Shown piece by piece: positions 1-5,132 of a stretch of DNA of 8,084 bases. The DNA lies in assembly GCA_026989475.1 (NCBI GenBank), contig JALSJG010000260.1, positions 1 to 8,084 of the forward strand, written 5' to 3'. How positions within the stretch are numbered: position 1 is the stretch's first letter; each line of letters begins with the position of its first letter. Source of the DNA: Thermaceae bacterium (lineage in GTDB: Bacteria > Deinococcota > Deinococci > Deinococcales > Marinithermaceae). The position numbers were made by a program, and so were the translations under genes. The notes below the pieces were generated by a model. It was not told the origin of the DNA. It saw only the letters and a list, made by a program, of their open reading frames with translations, and did no database searches.

Positions 1-345
1 GACGCGCTCGAGACCGTGGTGGAGAAGAACCTTGCCGCCCGCGCCGCCGAGCTGCCCCGGGTGGAGCGGATCGTGGAGGAGGGGCTCGCCGACTACCTCG
101 AGTGGTACGCCGGGCACCTCGCCCGCGACCGGATCCGCCGGATCGAGACGGAGTTCGAGGCGCTCCTCGAGGCCGAGATCGGTGCCCTCCTGCGCGGTCA
201 GCTTGCCGGGCTCGACCCCGAGGCCGAGCGGGCGCTCCGCCGGCGCGTTCGCCGGATGCTCGGCAAGGCCGCCCACGCGCTCATCCAGCTGGCCAAGGAC
301 GAGGTCGCCGCCGAGCGATTGGAGCGGATACTCCTCACGCGATGA
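1..345 (+). CDS. hemA: Glutamyl-tRNA reductase, C-terminal part (gene starts before the window)
   Basis: This is the last 114 codons of an open frame that runs in from the left edge, so the true start is not in the window; the GTG at 16 is just an internal valine. The product looks like the helical C-terminal dimerisation domain of glutamyl-tRNA reductase, the enzyme that reduces glutamyl-tRNA(Glu) to glutamate-1-semialdehyde as the first committed step of C5-pathway tetrapyrrole synthesis. Supporting features are the AARAAELPRVERIVEEG stretch followed by a Tyr/Trp-containing YLEWYAGH helix, then a long Arg/Glu-rich helical tail ending in a helix like those that close this family (HALIQLAKDE). 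The catalytic and NADPH-binding domains are upstream and unseen. The stop TGA overlaps the ATG of the next gene (ATGA), implying translational coupling. The following HemX/CcsA-like gene matches the hemA–hemX order of many bacteria and strengthens the call. Confidence 0.85.
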   Translation, partial: DALETVVEKNLAARAAELPRVERIVEEGLADYLEWYAGHLARDRIRRIETEFEALLEAEIGALLRGQLAGLDPEAERALRRRVRRMLGKAAHALIQLAKDEVAAERLERILLTR

Positions 346-1079
346 TCGCGCTTTTCGTGGGCCTTGGGGTCTTGATCCTGGCGGGCGGGCTGGCCTTCGG
401 CCTCAGCGCTACCGGGTTTGCCGCCCTTTCCTTTTTCCTCGCCTTTTTGCTCGCCACCTGGAAAAGCGGCACGCCGTTTGCCAGCCCCTTTCACATCGGA
501 GTGCTGCTCGCGGCGGGGCTGGTGGGGTTCGGCCGGCTCTACGCCTACCGCCCTCGGATGGCCGCCCTGGTGCGGGCGCTATACGCAGTGGCGGCGCTCG
601 TCGCCTTGGTTTCGCTTCACTACCTGGGGCGGGTGGCGGAGGGGCTCCCGGCCTGGGCGCTCTTGCTCCACGGGGGGAGTTTCCTCGTCGCCTACGCGCT
701 TTTGACCGTGGCCTACCTGGCCGCGGTGCTCGGCTACCTGCAGCACCGGGCGCTCAAGGAGCGCCCCTGGCAGGCGCTCGACCGCCCGCCGCTTTGGGTG
801 CTGGCGAAGCTCGAGCTCCCCTACCTCCGCCTCGGCTACCTCGCCTACACCCTCGGTCTCTTCACCGGCATGGCCTGGGCCTTTCGCGTCTGGGGCTCGC
901 CGATCAGCTGGGATCCCAAGGAGGTCCTCACGCTTCTTGCCTGGTCGCTTTTCACCCTGCGAGTGCTCCTTTCCTCGGCTCCCCCGGGGCTCCGCCTTTG
1001 GGTCTGGACGCTCGCGTTCTTGGCGATGGCAGCGGCCTTCTTCGCCGCGCCCCTCTTCGGCGGCCGGCACCCGGTTTGA
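342..1079 (+). CDS. HemX/CcsA-type multi-pass membrane protein (cytochrome c assembly family)
   Basis: This 245-aa, very hydrophobic protein has about eight predicted membrane segments, starting at residues 2–22. It belongs to the CcsA/CcmC/HemX heme-handling superfamily. The diagnostic element is WGSPISWDPKE at residues 184–194, the family's Trp-rich WGxxWxWDxKE motif, but Ile188 replaces the central Trp. Candidate heme-ligand or conserved histidines are His93 and His110 (LLHGGSFLVAYALL, typical of the segment before the Trp-rich loop). The length is near that of HemX and shorter than many CcsA proteins. ATG 342 is chosen because it overlaps the hemA stop as ATGA; longer in-frame versions would run through hemA. 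Known members act in heme delivery to apocytochromes c or, for HemX, in controlling GluTR level. Position directly behind hemA favours HemX; sequence alone does not separate the two. Confidence 0.85.
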   Translation: MIALFVGLGVLILAGGLAFGLSATGFAALSFFLAFLLATWKSGTPFASPFHIGVLLAAGLVGFGRLYAYRPRMAALVRALYAVAALVALVSLHYLGRVAEGLPAWALLLHGGSFLVAYALLTVAYLAAVLGYLQHRALKERPWQALDRPPLWVLAKLELPYLRLGYLAYTLGLFTGMAWAFRVWGSPISWDPKEVLTLLAWSLFTLRVLLSSAPPGLRLWVWTLAFLAMAAAFFAAPLFGGRHPV

Positions 1080-1080
1080 T

Positions 1081-1105
1081 AAATGTAAAGGCTAACTTGA
1101 CATTT
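1081..1105. repeat. Inverted repeat overlapping the -35 box (candidate operator)
   Basis: AAATGTAAAG (1081–1090) and CTTGACATTT (1096–1105) are complementary at 9 of 10 positions around a 5-bp spacer (GCTAA). The right arm contains the TTGACA -35 hexamer, so a dimeric DNA-binding protein sitting here would block RNA polymerase. The arms are AT-rich, unlike the surrounding DNA. The regulator is unknown; the DUF2089 HTH protein or the nearby OmpR-type regulator are possible candidates by location only. A weak transcription-terminator role for the gene upstream is less likely because the stem is AT-rich and lacks a following run of T. Confidence 0.5.
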
Positions 1106-1125
1106 TGAAAAATAACCCTTACCAT
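1097..1125 (+). promoter_or_regulatory. Sigma70-type promoter of the five-gene SHOCT/DUF2089 operon
   Basis: A perfect -35 TTGACA (1097–1102) is separated by exactly 17 bp from TACCAT (1120–1125), which matches four of six bases of the -10 consensus. Transcription would begin near 1132, giving a leader of only about 11 nt with a G-rich ribosome site (AAAGGGGG, 1131–1138) before ATG 1143. The promoter lies in the only AT-rich stretch in the first 5 kb. Confidence 0.7.
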
Positions 1126-1142
1126 CCTGGAAAGGGGGCGCG

Positions 1143-1364
1143 ATGTTTGGGTACTGGGAGCCGGAGGCGTTTTCCCGCGAGGCCGAAGTGAAGCGGCAGG
1201 CGCTTCGGGCCGAGTTTCAAAGGGGCCGGGCGCTCGCCGGCCTGGTGCGCCGATGCCTCGCGCGGGCCGCCGCCGGGGCGGCCTACGCGCTTTGGCGGCT
1301 TTCCGAGCGGCTTTGGAAGGGGGCCGAGGGTGGACGAGGTCTTGAGGGTGCTCCGGATGCTTAA
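1143..1364 (+). CDS. Small protein of unknown function, first gene of the operon
   Basis: I do not recognise this 73-aa protein. It begins shortly after a strong promoter and has a G-rich ribosome site 5 bp before the ATG, so it is likely translated. Residues 11–59 look like one or two amphipathic helices, Arg/Ala/Leu-rich with aromatic residues (YALWRLSERLW at 48–58) that could lie on a membrane surface. There is no signal peptide, no convincing transmembrane segment and one Cys (Cys39). The last ~12 residues are Gly-rich and lie in the 35-bp overlap with the next gene, whose ribosome site is inside this one, so the two are probably translationally coupled. Membership in the operon suggests a role with the YvlB-like and DUF2089 proteins, but no function is assigned. 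Confidence 0.6.
   Translation: MFGYWEPEAFSREAEVKRQALRAEFQRGRALAGLVRRCLARAAAGAAYALWRLSERLWKGAEGGRGLEGAPDA
1315..1323 (+). promoter_or_regulatory. Ribosome binding site that fixes the GTG start at 1330
   Basis: GGAAGGGGG ends 6 nt before GTG 1330. The next in-frame ATG (1357) would cut nine residues off the conserved N-terminal helical module, so the GTG is preferred despite the 35-bp overlap with the preceding gene. Confidence 0.6.
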
Positions 1365-1980
1365 GGAGGGGAAGCTCCGGCGGGAGGAGGCGGAGCGGCT
1401 CCTTGCGGCGCTCGGGATGGGCGCTTTGGAAGAGGGGGTCCGGCGCTGGCTCCGGATTGAGGGCGGGATCGCGCGGATCGAGATCCGCTCCGCCGCGGGC
1501 GACGAGGTTTCGGCAAGCGGCTTCGGCGCCGGGGAGGTCTTCCTGGAGACTTGCGCGGAGGGCGGCTTGCTCAAGATCAAGACCCGGGGGCCCAAGCTCC
1601 TGCAAAGGGCCCTCCGGGTCGAGGTGAGTCTGCCCCGGGATTACGGGGTCGAGCTCGCTCTCGGGCAGGGGACGCTTCGGGCCGAGTCCCTGGCCGGGCT
1701 CAAAGGGGAGCTCGGGACCGGGAAGATCGAGGCCGCCGGGATTCGCGCGCTCGACCTCGAGCTCGGGATGGGCTCGGCCAGGCTCGGCCTCTTGCTCAAG
1801 GAGGGGGAACACCGGCTCGAGCTCGGCATGGGCGACGTCGAGATCTACGCCTTGCCGGGGGCGAGCTTTCGGGTCGAGGGGGAGGCCGAGCTCGGTCAGG
1901 TGGAGGAGCGGGTCTTCGGCGAGGGCCTAGCGCGGCTTTGGGTCGAGCTCGGTATGGGAAGGCTTAGGGTGGAACCATGA
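1330..1980 (+). CDS. YvlB/LiaX-like protein: N-terminal SHOCT-like domain plus DUF4097-type β-repeat domain
   Basis: This 216-aa protein has two parts. Residues 2–28 form a SHOCT-like helical hairpin (L..LKEGKL..EEAERLLAAL), as found at the N-terminus of B. subtilis YvlB and enterococcal LiaX. From about residue 45 to the end it is β-strand-rich, with a recurring turn: ELALGQG (108), ELGTGK (127), ELGMGS (144), ELGMGD (164), ELGQVE (187) and ELGMGR (206), spaced 17–23 residues apart. This is what a DUF4097 'putative adhesin' β-solenoid looks like. There is no signal peptide or membrane segment, so it is predicted cytoplasmic or membrane-peripheral. In relatives such proteins belong to cell-envelope stress responses (known for LiaX; inferred here). 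The start is GTG with a good ribosome site; the stop overlaps the next ATG (ATGA). The exact family name is from memory of the architecture. Confidence 0.75.
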   Translation: MDEVLRVLRMLKEGKLRREEAERLLAALGMGALEEGVRRWLRIEGGIARIEIRSAAGDEVSASGFGAGEVFLETCAEGGLLKIKTRGPKLLQRALRVEVSLPRDYGVELALGQGTLRAESLAGLKGELGTGKIEAAGIRALDLELGMGSARLGLLLKEGEHRLELGMGDVEIYALPGASFRVEGEAELGQVEERVFGEGLARLWVELGMGRLRVEP

Positions 1981-2327
1981 GCGATACCAGGCGGCGGGTT
2001 TTGGAGATGCTGGCGGCGGGAAAGGTCTCGGTGGCCGAGGCCGAGCGGCTGCTCGACGCCCTCGAGGCTCCGGCGGCCGTGCCCAGGACCGGGCGGCTCC
2101 TCCGCGTTTGGGTTCGGGGCAAGGACGGGGAGGAGGTGAAGGTACACCTCCCCCTTACGCTGGCCCGGGTGGCGCTCGAGTTTCTGCCCGCGGAGCACCG
2201 GGCACTTTTAGAAAAGGAGGGAATCGACTTAGACGCCCTCCTCGCCGGCCTCAAGGAAGAGCTCCCCGAGGGGCGCCTGGTCGAGGTACGGGGGTCCGAA
2301 GGGGAGGTCGTCATCGAGGTGGTATGA
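1977..2327 (+). CDS. Short YvlB-family protein with N-terminal SHOCT-like domain
   Basis: The 116-aa product opens with the same helical hairpin as the preceding gene (residues 3–29: RRVLEMLAAGKV...EAERLLDAL). After a Pro/Ala linker comes a compact domain at 40–116: a β-strand pair (LLRVWVRGKDGEEVKVHLPL), a helix, a GIDLDALLAGLKE helix and a final β-hairpin ending in EVVIEVV. This arrangement resembles small proteins annotated as YvlB N-terminal-like or SHOCT-like in Firmicutes and thermophiles, which typically carry 'V.V.LPLSLA' and 'GIDL..I...I' segments. It overlaps both neighbours by ATGA junctions, so it is made in step with them. No enzyme motif, signal peptide or membrane segment is seen; a protein-interaction or regulatory role is inferred only. 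Confidence 0.75.
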   Translation: MSDTRRRVLEMLAAGKVSVAEAERLLDALEAPAAVPRTGRLLRVWVRGKDGEEVKVHLPLTLARVALEFLPAEHRALLEKEGIDLDALLAGLKEELPEGRLVEVRGSEGEVVIEVV

Positions 2328-2560
2328 ACCGGCTTTCGTTTTTGGTCGTGGAGTTTGGGCGGGCCCGCCTCGCCTTTCCCCTTTGGGTCTTGGAGGAGGT
2401 GCTCGCGTTTTTGCTCGCGGGGGCGCTCCTTTACCGCGGGCGGGTGGGGGCTGCGCTTTTCTACCTTTTTCGCCGTCGGCTCGGCCTCTCCGCGTATCGA
2501 AAGGGCGAGGAAGTCTTCACCGTGCGCGGACTACGGGTTTGGATCTGGCGTCCGTTTTAA
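2324..2560 (+). CDS. Small putative membrane protein of unknown function
   Basis: This 78-aa protein is not recognised. ATG 2324 overlaps the preceding stop (ATGA), which makes it the natural start; the frame also stays open further upstream, but only as a shadow of the previous gene. Residues 17–37 (LAFPLWVLEEVLAFLLAGALL) are hydrophobic apart from two glutamates, and 42–49 add a second short hydrophobic patch followed by a basic RRR cluster. It could be one membrane helix or two amphipathic helices with the basic loop in the cytoplasm. The C-terminus is a β-like stretch (GEEVFTVRGLRVWIW). The aromatic/basic composition and operon position suggest it anchors or partners the cytoplasmic SHOCT-domain proteins at the membrane, an inference without homology support. 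Confidence 0.6.
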   Translation: MNRLSFLVVEFGRARLAFPLWVLEEVLAFLLAGALLYRGRVGAALFYLFRRRLGLSAYRKGEEVFTVRGLRVWIWRPF

Positions 2561-2565
2561 GGAGG
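2559..2565 (+). promoter_or_regulatory. Consensus Shine–Dalgarno site of the DUF2089 gene
   Basis: AAGGAGG, fully matching the anti-Shine–Dalgarno core, begins inside the stop codon of the preceding gene and ends 4 nt before ATG 2570. It is the strongest ribosome site in the window, suggesting the DUF2089 protein is translated independently of upstream coupling and perhaps at a higher level than the other operon members. Confidence 0.7.
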
Positions 2566-2569
2566 GAGG

Positions 2570-2950
2570 ATGAAACCGAGGACCCCGAGCGTCTGTCCCG
2601 TCTGCGGTGGTCGGCTTTGGGTGACCGGGCTCGTTTGCAAGACCTGCGGCACCGAGATCCGGGGGGAGTTCGAGCAGAACGAGTTCGCCTCGCTTTTGCC
2701 CGAGCAGCTCGAGTTTCTGAGGATGTTCTTGAAGGCGCGGGGGAACCTGAAGGAGCTCGAGCGCACCCTCGGGGTTTCCTACCCCACGGTGCGGGCCCGC
2801 TTCGACGCCCTGCTTCGGGCGCTCGGCTACGAGGAGGGGCCGGACCTCGAGGCCGAGCGTCGGGCGATCCTCGATGCCCTGGAGCGCGGCGAGCTCACCC
2901 CCGAGGAGGCCGCCGAGCGACTCGACGCCCTGAAGCGGCAGCAGTTCTAA
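2570..2950 (+). CDS. DUF2089 family protein: zinc ribbon, HTH, SHOCT-like tail (putative regulator)
   Basis: The 126-aa product has three parts. Residues 9–27 form a zinc ribbon with CPVC and CKTC knuckles (Cys9, Cys12, Cys23, Cys26). Residues 46–86 are a helix-turn-helix (FLRMFLKARGNLKELE, then LGVSYPTVRARFDALLRALG), like the σ70-region-4/NrdR-like reading helix of DUF2089 proteins. Residues 95–122 repeat the SHOCT-like hairpin (ILDALERGELTPEEAAERLDAL) found in two upstream genes. The HTH suggests DNA binding; known DUF2089 genes commonly sit beside yvlB/SHOCT genes, so autoregulation of the operon or sensing through the shared module is a reasonable inference. Length is typical of the family. 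The stop TAA interlocks with the stop of the converging histidine kinase gene (4-bp overlap) and no terminator is seen. Confidence 0.85.
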   Translation: MKPRTPSVCPVCGGRLWVTGLVCKTCGTEIRGEFEQNEFASLLPEQLEFLRMFLKARGNLKELERTLGVSYPTVRARFDALLRALGYEEGPDLEAERRAILDALERGELTPEEAAERLDALKRQQF

Positions 2951-4371
2951 ACCCCCGGCGGGGGCTCGGCCCGGGGAAGGGCGACGCTGAAGGTGGTGCC
3001 CTCCCCGGGCGTGCTCTCCACCCAGACCTCGCCGCCGGAGGCCTCGACGATCGCCTTGACGATGGCGAGCCCGAGGCCGCTTCCCCCCTTGGCCCGGTCG
3101 CGGGCCTTGTCCACCCGGTAAAAGCGCTCGAAGAGGTGGGGGAGGTGTTCCCTCGGGATGCCCGGGCCGTCGTCGGCCACCTGCACGATCACCCGTTTTC
3201 CGGGGGCCCGCACCCTTAGCCGGATCGTCTTGGCCCCGGCTTTGATCGCGTTGGAGACCAGGTTGGCGAAGACCTGGTGGAGCCGGTCGGGGTCGGAGCG
3301 GACCCAGACCTCCTCCTCGGGGAGCTCGAGCTCAATCTTTCCGGAAAACGCCGGCGCGAACTCCTCCGCTACCTCGGAAAGCACCGGCTGGAGCAGCACC
3401 GGGCGGGGTTCGAACCGCCAGCCGGCTTCGCTTTCGGCCAAGTCCAATAGGTCCCCGACCAGTTTTTTCATGCGTTCGCTCTCCCGGGCGATGACCTCGA
3501 GGCTCTCGGTCTGGGTCGGGCTCGGGTTGGTGCGCCGCTTCAAGTAGCCGACGTGGCCGAGGATGGCGGTGATCGGCGTCCTGAGCTCGTGGGAGGCGTC
3601 GGCCAGAAAGCGGCGCTGGGCCTCGAAGGCCTCCTCGAGCCGGGCGAGCATCCGGTTTAAGGCCCGGGCGAGGGCCGCCACCTCGTCCGCCCCCTCGGGC
3701 TCGGGCAGGGGGGCGAAGGAGCGGGCGGAGATCGCCTCCGCCTGCTTGGCGATCGCCTCGAGCGGGGAGAGCGTCCGTGCCACGAGCAGGTAGGCGAGCC
3801 ACCCCCCGACGAGCAGGACGAGCATCGCGGTGGCGGCGTAGATCCGCACGAGCTGGCTCAGGGTGGCCTCGATCGGCTCGGTGGACTTGGCCACCAGCAC
3901 CACCGCGGGGATACGGTTGAGGGGCGGGGGCCCCTGGGCTTCGAGCAGCGAGGCCCGGACCAGAAGGTGCAAAGGGCCCCCGGTCCGACGCGGGAGCTCG
4001 ATGCGCGTCCAGATAATCCCTTCCTTCAAAAGCCGTTCGTAGTCGCGCTTGTTGAGCTTGAGCCGCTGGCCCCCGAGGGCCGGGCTCTGGACCAGCGGAA
4101 CCGCCTCCATCAGGTCCTCGGGCCGGAAGGGCGGAAGGGCGAGGACGAGGTCCACCTCGGCGTAGACCGTGGGGGGGAGGGCGACGCCTAGGAGGTTTCG
4201 CCCACCGCTGTTGATGAGCCGGACCACCTGGCCCAAAGCGTCGTCGAGCTCGGCCCGGAGGCCCTGGTAGAGGTAGCGGGCGAGCAGGGAGTAGACCGCG
4301 ACCCCCATGACGAGGAGGCTCGCGGCCAGGAGGGCGAGGGTTAAGAGGGTGATCCGGGTGCGGAGGGTCAT
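2947..4371 (-). CDS. Membrane sensor histidine kinase (HAMP–HisKA–HATPase_c), partner of the OmpR-type regulator
   Basis: This 474-aa sensor kinase autophosphorylates and passes phosphate to the adjacent regulator. Order of parts: TM1 (about 7–30); an extracytoplasmic sensor region (about 32–176) without a recognised fold; TM2 (about 177–199); HAMP (about 198–250); HisKA with the H-box SHELRTP (phospho-accepting His261); N-box at 366–377 (Asn370, Asn374); G1 box DDGPGIP (400–406); F-box FERFYR (414–419); G2 box GGSGLGL (429–435). All catalytic boxes are intact. The frame stays open 19 codons further up to a GTG, but that extension lies wholly in the heptamer-repeat hairpin, so ATG at 4371, just before a basic MTLRTR and TM1, is chosen. 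No Shine–Dalgarno site precedes it, which suggests coupling to the regulator gene 74 bp upstream. The stimulus cannot be read from sequence; an envelope signal is plausible given the facing YvlB-like operon. Confidence 0.92.
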   Translation of the reverse strand: MTLRTRITLLTLALLAASLLVMGVAVYSLLARYLYQGLRAELDDALGQVVRLINSGGRNLLGVALPPTVYAEVDLVLALPPFRPEDLMEAVPLVQSPALGGQRLKLNKRDYERLLKEGIIWTRIELPRRTGGPLHLLVRASLLEAQGPPPLNRIPAVVLVAKSTEPIEATLSQLVRIYAATAMLVLLVGGWLAYLLVARTLSPLEAIAKQAEAISARSFAPLPEPEGADEVAALARALNRMLARLEEAFEAQRRFLADASHELRTPITAILGHVGYLKRRTNPSPTQTESLEVIARESERMKKLVGDLLDLAESEAGWRFEPRPVLLQPVLSEVAEEFAPAFSGKIELELPEEEVWVRSDPDRLHQVFANLVSNAIKAGAKTIRLRVRAPGKRVIVQVADDGPGIPREHLPHLFERFYRVDKARDRAKGGSGLGLAIVKAIVEASGGEVWVESTPGEGTTFSVALPRAEPPPGV

Positions 4372-4378
4372 GGGAATG

Positions 4379-4446
4379 GCCTGTGGCTTGTGGCGCGTAG
4401 CTCGTGGAAGGGTTTCACCACAAGCCACCGGCTACAGGCCACAAGC
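4379..4446. repeat. Two inverted arrays of a 7-bp repeat (GCYTGTR-like) forming a long hairpin
   Basis: On the plus strand 4379–4406 reads as four contiguous heptamers: GCCTGTG, GCTTGTG, GCGCGTA, GCTCGTG. On the minus strand 4446–4419 reads GCTTGTG, GCCTGTA, GCCGGTG, GCTTGTG. The arrays face inward around a 12-bp spacer, so the mRNA running from regulator to kinase can fold into a hairpin of 28 positions: 21 Watson–Crick pairs, 3 G·U pairs and 4 mismatches. The array fills nearly all the intergenic space and touches the last base of the regulator's stop codon. It resembles heptanucleotide short tandem repeats known from other bacteria (for example cyanobacterial STRRs) in style only. Role unknown: mRNA processing or stability, attenuation of the kinase gene, or a dispersed repeat element. 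Confidence 0.75.
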
Positions 4447-5120
4447 TAATCTTCCCTTAAAACGTATCCCACCCCGCGCACGGTGTGGATCAAGCGGCGT
4501 TCGCCGCCGGCCTCGAGCTTCTTGCGGAGGTAGCCGATGTAGACGTCCACCACGTTGGAACCCCCCTGGTAGCCGGGCCAGACTTTCTCCTCGATCTCGA
4601 AGCGGGAGAAGACCTTGCCCGGGCTCGAGGCGAGGAGCTCTAAAAGCTCGAACTCCTTGTTCGAAAGTTCGATCCGCCGCCCGCCCCGGAAGACCTCGCG
4701 GCCCTCGAGGTTGATGATCAGGTCGGCGACCCGGATCTCGCCGGTGATCGCCGGGGTCACCCGGCGGAGGTGGGCCCGCACCCGGGCGAGCAGCTCCTCG
4801 ATGGAGAAGGGTTTCACCAGGTAGTCGTCGGCCCCGGCGTCGAGGCCCTCGACCTTGTCCTCGACCCGGTCCTTGGCGGTGAGGATGATGATCGGCACGT
4901 TCGAGGTCTTGCGGATGATCTTGGCGACCTCGAGCCCGTCCTTGGCCGGGAGCATCAGGTCGAGGATGACGAGATCCGGGTTTTTCTCGCGGAACTTGGA
5001 AAGCCCGGTGACGCCGTCGTAGGCGACCTCGGTGCGGTAACCCTCGGCCTGGAGCTCGAGCTCAAGGAACCGAGCGATGTCCTTCTCGTCCTCGATGATC
5101 AGGATCAGGGGCGCTTCCAT
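4446..5120 (-). CDS. OmpR/PhoB-family response regulator
   Basis: This 224-aa two-domain regulator has a receiver domain at residues 5–116 with acidic pocket Glu10/Asp11, phospho-acceptor Asp54 (VILDLMLP), Thr81 and Lys103 (LVKPF), all the residues needed for phosphorylation. A winged-helix DNA-binding domain follows at about 128–222, with the usual [19 protein letters not shown] start, a recognition helix around [13 protein letters not shown] and the closing [11 protein letters not shown] hairpin. Phosphorylation by the downstream kinase should promote dimer binding to DNA. It is the first gene of the two-component operon. Start ATG 5120 fits the family start ([12 protein letters not shown]). 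There is no Shine–Dalgarno site, but a -10 box lies exactly 6 nt upstream, which fits a leaderless mRNA. A perfect palindrome directly behind that -10 box could be its own binding site. Confidence 0.95.
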   Translation of the reverse strand: MEAPLILIIEDEKDIARFLELELQAEGYRTEVAYDGVTGLSKFREKNPDLVILDLMLPAKDGLEVAKIIRKTSNVPIIILTAKDRVEDKVEGLDAGADDYLVKPFSIEELLARVRAHLRRVTPAITGEIRVADLIINLEGREVFRGGRRIELSNKEFELLELLASSPGKVFSRFEIEEKVWPGYQGGSNVVDVYIGYLRKKLEAGGERRLIHTVRGVGYVLRED

Positions 5121-5126
5121 GCCTCA

Positions 5127-5132
5127 ATCATA
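5127..5132 (-). promoter_or_regulatory. Extended -10 of the response regulator gene; predicted leaderless transcript
   Basis: On the minus strand the sequence reads TG-A-TATGAT, then 6 nt (TGAGGC), then ATG. TATGAT matches five of six consensus bases and the upstream TG makes it an extended -10. With normal spacing the first transcribed base would be the A of the start codon. No Shine–Dalgarno sequence is present and no good -35 is seen at 16–18 bp. Leaderless mRNAs with a -10 at this distance are well documented in Deinococcota. Confidence 0.65.

Noticed and set aside
952..1812. 286-codon minus-strand open frame opposite hemX and the β-repeat gene
   Set aside because: Pro/Glu/Arg-rich low-complexity translation crossing a promoter region and two gene boundaries; a GC-rich shadow.
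2952..2964. CCCCC-GGC-GGGGG stem at the convergent gene ends as a terminator
   Set aside because: A 3-nt loop, no T-run on either strand, and it lies in Pro/Gly codons of the kinase C-terminus.
4372..4428. 19-codon N-terminal extension of the histidine kinase from a GTG at 4428
   Set aside because: It would translate the heptamer-repeat hairpin; the extension has no family similarity, while the ATG at 4371 starts right before a basic stretch and TM1.
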